A DNA stretch of 64,000 nucleotides from positions 8,543,501-8,607,500 of the forward strand of contig OY727100.1 in the NCBI GenBank assembly GCA_963402885.1, read 5' to 3'. Both the position numbers and the translations under genes were made by a program. Positions within the stretch are counted from its first letter, which is position 1; every line of letters starts with the position of its first letter. Below, piece by piece: positions 9,710 through 21,500 of this stretch. Under the pieces are notes generated by a model. The model saw only the letters and a list, made by a program, of their open reading frames with translations. It searched no databases and was not told the origin of the DNA. The DNA is from Antedon bifida. Lineage: Eukaryota > Echinodermata > Crinoidea > Comatulida > Antedonidae.

Positions 9710-11533
9710 GAGGATAAAGATACTAAAGACTGGACGGCGAGGATAGAAAGAAGAATGTGTAAGAATTTGTATACTAGGCCTAATCATGATCTAGAGTAGA
9801 AGTGAGTTATGTTAACAGATTGTGTGCTCAAAATGATCCGTTAATCAACATAATTATGCATTTTTAATTGTTGATTTTATATATGAAGATGATAATAAAA
9901 TTGAAAGAAATTAAAGTGTAATCTTTATTCGTATTCATTGTTTAAGTGTGTAAAATTTCATGTAGACCCATTAATAATAGAACCAATGGTAATATTCAAC
10001 TGAACTGAACAAAGGCTGTTTTCTTGATTGTTGATAATCTATTGAATTCGTAAGTAATCTATTGAATTCGGAAGTGATTTGTTGAAAGTGTATTCGAAGT
10101 TATACTAAACGGTATATTAATAGAAGACAAAGTGTTTGTTATCGATGAAGGGATAATGAATTGATATTATAATTTAAACGGCGTGTATAGTATTTTGTAG
10201 TCCTGATAACGAATACAATAAGTAGTGCGTCCTCTATTGACAAATAATATACCTGCGTTATACGCCGCGTGACAGACAATAATTATACTGTGTTTCTAAA
10301 TGGGTATATTTTAGTTTTATTATAGAAGTTCTGTGTATAAAGTAAAGTGTAATCTTTATTCGTATTCATTGTTTAAGTGTGTAAAATCTTCAAAGGCTGT
10401 TTTCTAATTGTTGATAATCTATTGAATTCGGAAGTAATCTATTGAATTCGGAAGTAATCTATTGAATTCGGAACATATGAATCTCTTGAGCAACGAAATA
10501 GCTAAATTGCCTCAACACACTCCACTGGGACAAAACACTTGATTTTCATGTTCCCACCTAAATATCTCGGCTATTATAAATCGGATTTTTTTTGATAGTA
10601 GCTCAAAATAAACTGTAGACAATACTGAACATTATGATATATGTTTGAAATTGTAAAGTTACAAAAAGTATGTGTCATTTTACATTTTAAAACTCACCAT
10701 CCATTGCCCGCTGACAGTGTGAGGTCAATTTTTTTACCTATTTTCTAAAGCACCACAGTGTTTTATCTGGAAATGTTCATACTATACTAGTTTATGTCAT
10801 TTTAAATTCTTTGGTTAAAAAAATGTAATCAATAATCGTGGAAATTAGTTGTAGTCATAATGGTTGACCCCCCTATATAATGGACGATGACAAGACTTGG
10901 GTTGCATGAACTTGGTATGAACTTATAAGTAGATAAACAGCTCAATAGGTACATATTAAAAATCACTGTTTGGTTGCAAAATTTGCACCAAGAGATTCAT
11001 ATGTGCTTTGTTGAAATCGGGTCATATCTTCATTGCCTTGAAAGAAATTTAAAAAGCAAGTTACATATTTTTGGAAATCTTAAAGAATGGAGATTAATAT
11101 AATAATAATAATAAAAAAAAATTTAATATCAACACAAGGCTCCTTTCGTGGTTACACGACCCATTTAGAGGGTTAGGTTTGTATATTTGGGAAGTAATTT
11201 TTTATAATAGAAAATAATTAAGGTAATTGTAATTTGTCAACAGACACTGTGCTACATGACAGTGTACTTTCTAATTATACAAACCTAACCCTCTAAATAA
11301 TCTTTTTCAACTACTGTATTAAAAAAAAAATGCATGTTCTCGACAGACCTTGAACCGAGGGCTGTGTGCAACGTTAAAGTCACTAGACTAAACATTTCGG
11401 TTGGCAAAACATGTTTACACAAGATACTCTATATAGCACACTCTATACTATATGTACATAATTTCTGCAGACAGAAACGTATACAACTTGCTATAGTTTT
11501 ATAGAAAGATACCTCTCGACAGTAGCAGAATCG
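9710..11533. mobile_element. Larger relative of the 1820-2812 element
   Basis: The sequence matches 1910-2812 in order (acidic stretch, minisatellite, CCATTTAGAGGGTTA block, tRNA-like block, terminal GTAGCAGAATCG at 11522-11533). Additional segments are inserted at about 10080-10340 and 10465-11010. The internal palindromic TTAGAGGGTTAGG/CCTAACCCTCTAA pair recurs in both copies. The left terminus is not identified. Confidence 0.65.
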
Positions 11534-11752
11534 TAGTAACAACGAATCCATTGAGAAAACTTAAAATTGTAGTGTAGTAGTAATCAAATCAATGCAGCAA
11601 TAAACATTGTAGTAATAGTAGTGATAATACAATTAAATATTGTGTTTTTCTCTCTTTCAACGTGATGACGACGACAGAATGTTATGACTATAAATGTGAT
11701 TGAGAATGTTGAAGGAGGAGAGAGAGGGGGAGAGAGAGAGAGAGAGAGAGAC

Positions 11753-11908
11753 ATGGATTTGTTTGTTTATACACGCATAAATATTGTATGTTGCATCGTC
11801 AGCACTATTTGTTTGCTATTGATTCTGTTATTAATAACATTGGTCGTACATTACGCGAGAATATTAACAAAAAAAAAATGCACCTTCCATTTACAAACCA
11901 AACAGTAA
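11753..11908 (+). CDS. Small single-pass membrane protein, copy 2 (51 aa)
   Basis: The ATG at 11753 directly follows a GA-repeat tract. It is the intact paralogue of the gene at 3050: MDLFVYTRINIVCC, one hydrophobic helix of about 22 residues, then a basic tail (ARILTKKK). The next ORF begins 25 bp after its stop, implying a compact gene pair. No family recognised. Confidence 0.5.
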   Translation: MDLFVYTRINIVCCIVSTICLLLILLLITLVVHYARILTKKKCTFHLQTKQ

Positions 11909-11933
11909 ACAAACACTTGTATAATAATAAACT

Positions 11934-12320
11934 ATGATTCTAGAAGTCAAAACTATCACTATCACTTTGTTGACAATCGTATGCATAACGTTGCTACTTG
12001 TCTACGCGTCCCGTGGAAGAAATAGCGCATGCAACGAACGGTTGTGTGGCATCAGTGGACGAATGGAGTACGATGGTGTATCGAAATATTGCGTGTGTGT
12101 AGGCGATGGCGTCTCCGGAGCCGTGTGCAAACAATCGATTCCTAAAACAACAGTAAACTGCACGACGTGTGCAGCGCATAACGGCCGATGTGTATACTCT
12201 GACGCCGCAGACGGTGACTATTGCGTGTGTCCCAACGATCGTTTTGGATTTTCGTGTGAGTATCGGTACGTCGGTGGTGTATCGGCAGCGATGTTAGTGT
12301 ACGTTCAGGCTTGTCTCTAA
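11934..12320 (+). CDS. Membrane-anchored protein with two EGF-like modules (128 aa)
   Basis: An N-terminal hydrophobic segment (about residues 8-25) acts as signal or anchor. Two Cys-rich modules follow. The first (about 33-66) ends in CVCVGDGVSGAVC. The second (about 76-109) has the EGF pattern CTTCAAHNGRC then YCVCPNDRFGFSCE. EGF-like modules mediate receptor or matrix contacts, and some large DNA viruses carry captured ones. The gene is 25 bp behind one membrane-protein ORF and 33 bp ahead of another, an arrangement more like a viral than a host genome. A truncated relative is at 7219-7360. Confidence 0.65.
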   Translation: MILEVKTITITLLTIVCITLLLVYASRGRNSACNERLCGISGRMEYDGVSKYCVCVGDGVSGAVCKQSIPKTTVNCTTCAAHNGRCVYSDAADGDYCVCPNDRFGFSCEYRYVGGVSAAMLVYVQACL

Positions 12321-12353
12321 AAAAAAAAAAACACCGCACACACGCACTACACT

Positions 12354-13049
12354 ATGGGCATTAAACTGGCCTTGTTCGAATGCGCTTATCGATGGTTGCC
12401 CATTCAACCGTATTTCTACATATCTATCATACTTTTCATAACGTTCAGCCTCATCAGTTATGTCATCGTAGCGTCCAGAGCCATCGTCGGCAACGTATGT
12501 AAAGTATTGTCCGCTGTAACGAAACAAGTGGAGCGAATCATCATCAGTCAAGCCAAGAAGAAAAGTTTACGCGTGTACATGCATCAATTCCAGGCTCTGT
12601 GGCACACCATCGACGGATGCGAAGCTTTTCAAACTTGGTATCAAGTCGGACGTTACGGATTTCACAGAACGATGGGATCCGTTTTCTGTGACAAAATGCG
12701 ATGGTTTTACTCGATAACGTTCACTCGTTATCTTGTCTATTATCCAATGAATCTACTCGTATGGCAACCGACGCACGGTGACTGCTCCGTCAGTTATCAG
12801 GACGATATCTGCTTTGCCTTTCATCTAAATCTAATCTTGGACGTGATTCGGCGATATCTTATCATATCCGTCGTTGTTTTGTACAATACTTGGGCTCTCG
12901 TCTCTCATTATATGGCCACATTAAAACGCATCTTTAGAACTTTGCATCGAGAAATGTGCTATCAGTTACACAGACTTGATCCCGGCGGTCATTCTCTGAC
13001 GCGCGGACGCTTTGCAAAACGAATCAAACATTTTTTTCACTTTGATTGA
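12354..13049 (+). CDS. Multi-pass membrane protein of unknown family (231 aa)
   Basis: The ATG at 12354 lies 33 bp after the previous stop. Hydrophobic segments are at about residues 21-45 and 150-180, with a weaker one near 117-135. The C-terminus is strongly basic (RLDPGGHSLTRGRFAKRIK). Single Cys and His residues are scattered without a metal-site pattern. It is intronless and CpG-rich like its neighbours. Its 3' end converges on the glycoprotein gene on the other strand. Confidence 0.55.
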   Translation: MGIKLALFECAYRWLPIQPYFYISIILFITFSLISYVIVASRAIVGNVCKVLSAVTKQVERIIISQAKKKSLRVYMHQFQALWHTIDGCEAFQTWYQVGRYGFHRTMGSVFCDKMRWFYSITFTRYLVYYPMNLLVWQPTHGDCSVSYQDDICFAFHLNLILDVIRRYLIISVVVLYNTWALVSHYMATLKRIFRTLHREMCYQLHRLDPGGHSLTRGRFAKRIKHFFHFD

Positions 13050-13900
13050 TGAAATGAATGGTCCTCGGCCAGAGCACTTTCAGCCACTTTGCGGTTATGC
13101 ACGTGCATTCTGGCTCCAGCGCATATTGCGTAGACAGACGCGATCGCTACTAAAAACGCTGTACAACAGGTAATCAATTCTAGTGTACAATCACAGTCGT
13201 CTTCGTGTACAGTACTGGAGCAGCCTTACGACATCCGTCTGTCCCAGTCCAATAGTTTGGTGGCGTTTCTGATGAGTTCCAGTCGAACACACTCTACACG
13301 CTCGACGAGCGTAGATCTAGACACTGTCATCGAGCCATACAGTCGATTCAACACGACAGAGCCACCGACGATCGAGTTTAAACTCACGTTGTGTACCCGC
13401 AACGTTTCTTCAGACAACAGCGGTGATACGTGAACGAGTATGGGCGGTGGCGCTGAATCGATATTCATTACATCATCATCATCCCCACCACCACCGTGTA
13501 CACCGAGACGCTCCAACGTAACGTTGTACACGCGTCCGACTCCTGTGAGACGCAGCGCAGACGACGAACGCGACCAGTTGTTGCATTTAAACGAGAAGTC
13601 TTGTACGTGAACGTGATCACCGATCAAAAACGACGTGCAATCATTCGCTGTCACTATGATGCCTTTACCGCACAACGGTCGCACAGTCACGTTCGATACA
13701 AACACTTCATCATAACTAATACTCTCGAGACTAGAAGAAATGCACGATGAAACGTTTAATGCGTCGTCTGGAATAACAACGTACGTATCGTGTGCATCGT
13801 TTCTATAATTCATGTCTTTCAGGTAACCAACCTGCGACGTGCATAATGACTTGTTTGCAATAAACAGAAATAGAATCAGAATTATTTGTTTTTTATTCAT
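13037..13900 (-). pseudogene. Secreted/type I membrane glycoprotein with premature stop
   Basis: The ATG at 13900 starts a signal peptide (MNKKQIILILFLFIANKSLC). About 200 residues follow with seven N-glycosylation sequons and short alternating hydrophobic stretches that suggest a beta-solenoid-like fold (inference). A TAA at 13226-13228 ends the frame. The same frame then stays open to a TGA at 13037-13039 and includes a hydrophobic segment typical of a C-terminal membrane anchor. The intact protein was probably type I membrane-anchored and the stop now yields a soluble form; readthrough or a sequencing error are alternatives. With the extended end it overlaps the convergent gene by 13 bp. 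The 5' end abuts a retroelement insertion. Confidence 0.65.
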
Positions 13901-13902
13901 TT
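13890..13902. repeat. 13-bp target site duplication of the Penelope-like element
   Basis: TTTTTATTCATTT at 13890-13902 is repeated exactly at 14938-14950, bracketing the retroelement. On the minus strand it contains the ATGA where the flanking genes originally overlapped. Confidence 0.85.
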
Positions 13903-14937
13903 GAACAATTCACACGATGCCGTTGATTTTACAATGGAAATTGCTAGAGATAACTCAATAAATTCTTTAGGTATGACTATCTCAAAAAACGATATATCTC
14001 TTGAAACCAAAGTATATAAGAAATCCACTAATAAAGGCTTATTATTACATTATGATAGCCATGTGGATATCAAACATAAACGTAATCTAATTCACACAAT
14101 GCTTAATAGGGCCTACAAATTGTCATCTACGCATGACATTTTCCTATCAGAGGTTGATAATGTAACAAAGATTTTTCAAAAGTTGAATTATCCTTTAGGG
14201 CCTAGATCTTATTAGTAATATTGTTAAGGCTTTCAACCAATCCATTAATACTTGTGTGACTCCTAGTAATACTAATGAAGATATGCTAACTGATCTCCCC
14301 AGCCTATTAGGATTGTACTACCGTACAAGGATCAAACTTGTTGTAACACGGTTACTAAACAACTTAGTGCGAAGATTGAAAATGATATTTTACCAGTATT
14401 TACTAGTCGTAAGATAGGTGACACCTTAAAACCTAAAGAAATGAAACCCAGAATCATTAATTCACAATGCGTTGTGTACAAATTTCAATGTAGTTTGTGT
14501 GATACAAACTATGTCGGTTACACTTGCCGACACCTTTACAAACGCATTAATGAACATAACAAAAGTATTATAGGCGATCACCTAAAACAACATGGCATAA
14601 CTGGTGATATCTCAGAATACTTTAGAGTCTTATCTAAATGTAACAATAAGTTTGATTGCCTAATTAAGGAGATGTTGTGGATCAAAGAGATAAAACCTAC
14701 ACTCAATAAACAATCGGATTCCATCAAAGCTAAATTGTTTACTCAGTAGGAGGAGCTAATTACTTAATTAGCCCTCAATTAGCATTTCCTGTCACCAACT
14801 TTGGTGCTTAGTGCACATAATTATTATTGTTTTGTATTCACTTGATCTTGAAAATGGTTCTATGATGGTACCGAAACGTCGATCTCTCTTTTTGTCATTA
14901 AATTTTATATTGAAATTATATAGTAAACGTCTTTTAA
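13903..14937 (+). mobile_element. 5'-truncated Penelope-like retroelement (RT end plus GIY-YIG endonuclease)
   Basis: The first part (to 14215) encodes the C-terminal end of a Penelope-type reverse transcriptase (SHDAVDFTMEIARDN, then TGLLLHYDSHVD-like wording as KGLLLHYDSHVD). Two frame changes follow, at about 14205 and 14310. From about 14300 to 14749 comes the linker and a GIY-YIG endonuclease (VVYKFQCSLCDTNYVGYTCR, then LYKRINEHN and a conserved Glu). The 3' UTR runs to 14937. The first ~two thirds of the element are missing. With the flanking 13-bp direct repeat this is a genuine 1.03-kb insertion, now inactive. Confidence 0.9.
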
Positions 14938-14944
14938 TTTTTAT

Positions 14945-15784
14945 TCATTTCGTTTCTATAACAAATTTAAAGTCGTCAACTGCAGCCAGTTCGTCTACGC
15001 TAAAATTACAATTTATCAACACTAACGTCACATGCTCCTTGTCAAACACACTTGACAATCTTATCGGAGACACGTCCATACATTCGATACACACCGTCAT
15101 CGGATTAGCGCTCGGCAGCATGTCATTATCAAACGTCAGTCTGTTGCACCTTACAAGTCGAACGTCTTTCAAACTCCCTTCTCCTCCTCCTCCTACTTTT
15201 GTCATCAACGTAGATAAGAAACTGTCGACGATCGGCACATCTATCAAAGTTAAACGTTGCAGAGATTGTATGCAGAGTACACGTTCAGCAAACGTTCTTC
15301 CCAACGTCGCATGCTGTCGTTCGCGCATTGCCGCGATCAAAATCTCGTCTGGATCGTGCTCGACTGCTTCACTCACAAAACGTACAATAGACCGCAAATC
15401 CATTTTATGAGCCTCTACGTTGTTGTGCATACGTTGCAAAATCTGAGCAATACATTCGCGTCTCCGACTCGCGCAAGTGCATTCGTTACAATATTTCCTG
15501 TCAATACGTACTACAGTCACGACGCATTTCTGACACGAAGACACCTTGCAATTTGCGCACCTATACACTATTTTACATGTATCGCATGCTTTTACGCCGC
15601 AGTGTACACAATTCTGAAGCAAGAATCGAGTGCACTTTCGACAACGATCCGTTTTCTCATCACCGTATATCAAGTCGTTCCAATCTTTTGAAATATTCGA
15701 CGTACACAGTCGGCGTGTCGGATCATCTTTTAGACAATCGCGTATACTCAGGCATACCTCTAACGGTACCTTGATCATTGTCAT
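14945..15784 (-). CDS. F-box-like / Cys-rich / LRR-like protein (279 aa)
   Basis: Residues about 5-40 match an F-box pattern (VPLEVCLSIRDCL ... SKDWNDLIY). Residues about 48-105 hold some sixteen Cys in CxxC pairs, likely zinc-binding. From about 165 onward, LRR-like strands appear (LQRLTLIDVPIVDSFL; LKDVRLVRCNRLTF; VTLVLINCNFS). F-box/LRR proteins recruit substrates to SCF ubiquitin ligases and some large DNA viruses use F-box proteins; that role is inferred here. Intronless and CpG-rich. The stop (TGA) lies in the 13-bp duplication. Before the retroelement insertion the stop overlapped the start codon of the glycoprotein gene as ATGA. Confidence 0.6.
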   Translation of the reverse strand: MTMIKVPLEVCLSIRDCLKDDPTRRLCTSNISKDWNDLIYGDEKTDRCRKCTRFLLQNCVHCGVKACDTCKIVYRCANCKVSSCQKCVVTVVRIDRKYCNECTCASRRRECIAQILQRMHNNVEAHKMDLRSIVRFVSEAVEHDPDEILIAAMRERQHATLGRTFAERVLCIQSLQRLTLIDVPIVDSFLSTLMTKVGGGGEGSLKDVRLVRCNRLTFDNDMLPSANPMTVCIECMDVSPIRLSSVFDKEHVTLVLINCNFSVDELAAVDDFKFVIETK

Positions 15785-16230
15785 GTCGCGGACGCGTTGA
15801 AAACACGTTTATAACATCAACACAACGATATCATCATCATCACTTTTACGCACACATTAAAAAAAACAAAACAAATTAACGTTTCGATTCTTTATTATCA
15901 TCATCTCAGAAACAAAAATTTAATGCTAGTACTAACTGCACACATCATGTATAAACGAAATAAATTCATAAGATTTTTTTTTTTTCAAATCTCAACATCC
16001 CATAGAATGTTCAACAGTGCTTCACTGCAGTCTTTGAAATAATAACTCGAATGATCATGTTCTGCACTGGCCATTTTCATATCTAAGCACACGTCATAAC
16101 AATCTCTGTACTCATTAAAATATGTGGTACTTGAATGTGGGTGACAAAATGGCCATGTAATGGCAACACTTCAGATGACAACAGGGCTGACACAATAATA
16201 CATTCTGGTTTTTTTTTAAATGTTGCATAG

Positions 16231-16945
16231 AATCCAACACCTCAATATGCACTGGCCAATGGATCTTCTGTGGAAATTCAGAGGATACACATACAATAAT
16301 TGACGGCCTTTCTTTGATGCCCCACTTTAAATATTCAGTGTTTGTTCGTGCTGTGAATCAAGTTAATATGACTAGCGAAGCTGTTTTTGCAGAATTTGTT
16401 ACAGAGACGTATCCTCCAATGGCTGTCAGTAAGTTTGAAATACAAAACGAAATGTTTGCTTTTCCAGTGGCACTTTGACTGCCACTACAAAAACTGAACT
16501 AAAACTAAACAAGGGAATTTACCCAAACAAGACCATTGGTTTAATTGTTCTTCTTCGCTTTTTGTAGCCTAATCAATGGCCAACATAACGTTAATGAGAC
16601 ACGAATTGGTTCTTGACATGGTGTACTCGTTTGAGTTTGACTACATAATTGTGTATATTTATTTTATTTTTCTTAGATGATGTCACTATTTCTTGGCCTA
16701 CCGAGGGTACTGTCAAGTTAGACTGGGACGAAACATTTCAGTCTAAGTCACCGTTAGTCTATGAGTTGTCTGTGGGAACACAGAATGGGGCTTCTGATGT
16801 TGTTCAATGGATAGAAACATCAGAAATAGCGATTTTATTGAACTTTAAACTAAATGTGGACTACTTTCTTACACTAACGGCCGTTAATTGTGCAGGCTTG
16901 GAATCTACCGTAAATGCTACATTCTATGAATGCGCCATACCATAA
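16231..16945 (+). CDS. 3' end of an FN3-domain protein (two exons)
   Basis: Exon 16231-16428 has acceptor ...TGCATAG and donor GTAAGT; exon 16677-16945 has acceptor TTTTTCTTAG and ends in a stop. They join in phase 1, the usual phase for fibronectin type III modules. The first ends an FN3 domain (HFKYSVFVRAVNQVNM ... YPPMAV). The second encodes a further one (VTISWPTEGTVKLDWDETF ... YFLTLTAVNCAGL). Such repeats occur in secreted or membrane adhesion proteins. Upstream exons are not visible between here and the island, so this may be a gene remnant cut by the insertion. Confidence 0.6.
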
Positions 16946-18411
16946 AGACACCTGGAAATATGTGTTTATACTTTTTAAATATTATTAAGTTTTAACCTCT
17001 TTTATTGTAGTAATAATTGCATGACAACATACTACATAACGTAGACAATTATTCTTATTTCATAGTGGACATAGTTTAGAATTTCAAGTTTACAGTCCTT
17101 TTTAATTAATCCCTTTAAATGACGCAATGGCCCAGGAATACTACATAAGCAGTTGACTAGCTTTTGAATTGTACATCAGTATTTTTATTTTTCAAAAATT
17201 AGTAAGAATCTATTTAAAAGAAGTGATTTACTTGTCCATTAAATAATATTTGTTTGCGTAATAGTATCTGTAAGTTGAAATTCCACTTAATTTCATATGC
17301 ATATATATAGCAAATATTGAGTTATTAGCAAGTTTTTAGTTATTTCATTCAGTGTCCAGAGTCGGACTACTTACATAATGCATCAAAGTAAAATACAAAC
17401 AATTCTGAAATAATAGTGTACTTTTTGGTTGTGGAGGTCAAATAAACGTATGGTCCATTGTAAAATAATATTAATACATTATCAAGCACTTAAACACGCA
17501 ACCCAGGCACTAACATTGTTTAAAAGCGATGTACACATAATAAAGCAACCGATTTACTTTTAGCTATCTAAATTTGGTTTATTTTCAACAAAAATCTTCA
17601 TGACATAAGAAGTACATTTGTTTTGCTAAAGAATGTTGTATCTACACTAACAATATGAAATATCATTTTATTGCCTTCGCCATGGTTAAACTAATATTGA
17701 CCCTTCTTTGACAATGAACTTGTCAATTAGAACTACATTGTTTATTCTATTAGTTATTGATATTATAAATGACAATGTTTCTAAGTTACTTATCATGTTA
17801 ATCATTAACAAAAAAAATCTAAACTTTGATCTAGAATTTATTTAGACTTTTTTCTTTATTTACTTTACCTGATAAAACATTAAAACGAATCATAAAGCTT
17901 TATGTTTAGTTGCCTCCCTTTTCGTTTTTCTTTTTGTTGTTGTGTTTAGGTAGCCTAAGTGGCATCGATATCAAAACATCATCTAACACGGTTTTCGCAT
18001 TCGTAAAGTTTTAATTGTTACGTAAATACATAATATGATATTCATTGAGTCGTATTAAAGTGCATTCTAAGCGAAAAGGAAGACAAAATTCGAATTCAAA
18101 ATCTTAATTATTATTAAGTCTTTATATTATAAAGAAAGTGGTTTATTCCATACCCACTATCCCTCTCTAAAATATTAATACATTACAAATCAATATTTTA
18201 AAATCTATCATTTTAAAACTATCTGTAATACATTTCTTTACAGCATGTTACACAATTTTAATTGATTAAAAAAGTGTCCTTAGAAATGCATTGCGACAAT
18301 GGTATTTTATGTTATTTTTTAACCCCCACCTTCCTCCCAACAAACAACGAAACAGACGGTTCTGATTGTACTCAACACGAATAAAAATTGAAATTCAAAA
18401 TAAACAATTAT
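16946..18411. other. Intergenic, no gene seen
   Basis: AT-rich sequence between two convergent genes. An AATAAA on the minus strand at 18417-18412 is a plausible polyadenylation signal for the sialyltransferase. No repeat family or ORF of note. Confidence 0.5.
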
Positions 18412-18506
18412 TTTATTACATTGAAAGATTATAAAAATATAATTTAAGTTTGAAAAACCTTAACAAAGAACATAAGTATCTATATATAATTCGTGGTAAA
18501 TTTATT

Positions 18507-21500
18507 TCAATCACAATGCGTCACCAACCGTAATACTCCTGACGCGTTGAATTGAGTAAGTAACTCATATTCCTTCGGCATATTATGTACCCTATGATTT
18601 CCAAGAACATTGGTCTTGTCGTAATAATGGTAAAGTAGAGGTTTTCCATTGGTATCATGGTTAAACGGGTAGAATCCGTAAAGAGTAACATTATCACACA
18701 GCGACGCAGCAACGGTGAACGTGTTAAAACCAGTTGTTAGATGTGGAACATCAATACCCTTACCCCAGAACCTGTTTATGACGAAAGAAATAATTAATGA
18801 TTAATAATATGCAAATATTTAACTTGTACATTCAACGATTTTTACATTCATGTGATAAAATAACATGAAAATCATAGGTGGGAAATTATCGAGAAGCCCG
18901 TTTTTCACTAGGAGGCGAATTTAATCGCGCTAATCGAATATTTTCGCAAAGAAATTAATAATAGGCCTATTACTTTAACACGTGATTTGAACAAAAGTGT
19001 CATTTCCGGCCCTAAGATGAAAAATAAATCATATACAAACATTGAATACTATGCTTCCTTTAAAATCATTTTACTCACCATTTTGTAAGTGGGTCGACGC
19101 TTCTCCAACTGTAACCAAATTGAATGGGAAGATTGTATTTATTTTTCAGCATTTTACTGAGGAATTGTAACTGTCTTTTTTTTAAATATAGTCGAGTATC
19201 TTTACTGTACCATAAAACAGAATCATTCAAATACTGAATTCGCTCGAGAAATCGTTTACCCAGCTCCCCTTTCTGATCCACTGTATTTATAACTTGACTT
19301 ATTATTTGTCGGTTTAAAACTGTCATATTTGTTTTAATACCAACGTCATCTTCGTAATTCACAATCGGAGCCAGATTGGAACGTAACACAAAATTATGAT
19401 TGTTGATGTTTTTTCCACATTTGCTGCCAAAAAGAATACCTCCATTCCCGACAATGGCACAATCTCTTTGAAAGTTAATGGAATTCAAATGGCTCTTGTT
19501 AATCATAGATGTTGTTCTAATGTTCGATGTGGTAAAACTAGACATGTATTCAAACAAATTGAAGCCTTGCTTAAATCTTGACTTGTCCGTCCCTACATCT
19601 GTATCTTTGTAAACCAAAAAAGTAGAATCTAGTGGGAAACATGTCTTCATCAATTTTCTGAAATCAAATAATCATTATCCATATAAATGTCCAAGCTTGA
19701 ACTATGACGTAAAACACAATCGCAAGCGATCAAACTATTGCTTAGGCCTACTTGGCTATATTCAACTAACACAAGTTTCCCTGTTTAACATTAATAGTAA
19801 TAGAAATTAATTATTAATAGAAAAGTATGCCTACTTTAGTTGATGGATACGCAAAATTACAATGTTATTTTAGTATCAATATTTTGTTCAATTCAATAAT
19901 TCAATAAATCTTATTTAGGCCTATTGTGGTAAATATTCATATGTTTTTAATGTACTGCAGTAAGTTACAATCATTTTATACGAACAAAATATGTATTTCA
20001 ATTTCAATTCTAATGATTTGGTAAAGAACATAAATGAACAATGTATAAAAACATTGATAGATATTCATGACTGAAAATTGATTTTCAGTCATGATATGGG
20101 TTTCAGAAGATATGGGTCCAAAGTCTAAATTGACTACCTTAATTGATATCAATAAATACAATTATAATAGAAACTCATTTACCATGTTTGGACAGAAATT
20201 TTTCTTACCGTAATTGTCTTTTTTGGTCGTCAGTAATATCGTAATTTTTAAAAAATGATGATGGTAGTCTATTAATAATAAGAACGGAATGTTACAATGT
20301 AAGTGAAAAAAGTTACTGCTTGTTGGTAGCCATTTGAAAAAAAAAATACAATATTGATCGAATTATACAAACGTGGGATGAAGTGCATTAAGCTTGGTTA
20401 CCACTGGACGCAACGCAAGTACGTTAACCGCGTCTTCGTCAACTCACTTCGCTCGGCGCTGTGCCTACGCCGTTAAGTTCCGTCAAAGTGGGAACCAAGC
20501 ATAATCGGTCCCTACAAAACATTGATGATATTTTCTCTAAAATGATATAATTATCATTATTGAAATATAAATAAAATCAAATATTGAAATATAATCCTAT
20601 ATTATAGCCTATATTCTTAATAGTTGCATATATACTCTGACTCTAATTATTTATTATTATTAAAACTACGAATATTGTTAGGAGAAGGGGGATAGAAGGA
20701 TACTCTTAAAGACTTAAAATACTTTTTTTTGCCAAGACTTCTTTAGTGGTATAACATTTAATACAAAATATTGGCAAAATTTGATTTAATTTGGATAAAA
20801 CTGGTACGGAACTGTAAACAATTTCTATTTACTTCAATGCCTCAACCACCACTAAACCATGGATTTTCGTTAAATTCCGCTCAGTGTTCTATAATACATC
20901 TACAGCTTATAATGTGTACCTACCTTCGGCATTGTTTAGGCATAGGATAGTTAATGAAGGAGTCAACGTAGTAGCTAACGAAAATATACGATAGACAAAC
21001 GATGATGCTTACAAATAAAAACAAGATTTTCTTGTGCTTGACCTGAAATAAAAAACACTTGTAACTGTACAGCAGTTAAGTGCAATAAATTGGACGCCAT
21101 ATTAGATTCTGGCATGATGATGTCATTGTTATTGATTCGATTTATCAACTACTATGAGAAGTAGTTATTAAAGTAAGCCTCAGCTAATTTTAAAAGTTAA
21201 AAAAAAAATTGGTTTTCCCTATCCCATATAGGTATTTGTGTGTGTTAATAGGCATTGTGTGTGTTACATAGGCCAACATTTAAAAGTGCCGTAAAAAATT
21301 TCCCCAAGACCCTGGGATGGGGATTTTTTTTCTAACATTCTATATGGTATACTCTATCAGAAAAACCATCTTTAAAATGTTTACATTCTCTGTTGAGTTT
21401 ATTTCTTTTTCTCATCTTTTCAATTACATCATCAGTGAGCCAAGGAGCTGTTTTGTACGTACCCTGTGTTTTTTCAAAGGAGCATGTTTATCTAAAATTT

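Noticed and set aside
1820-11533. piggyBac/herpesvirus fusion comparable to Teratorn
   Set aside because: The acidic ORF fragments are too short to assign to piggyBac, no TTAA-flanked ends were found, and no herpesvirus core gene is recognised.
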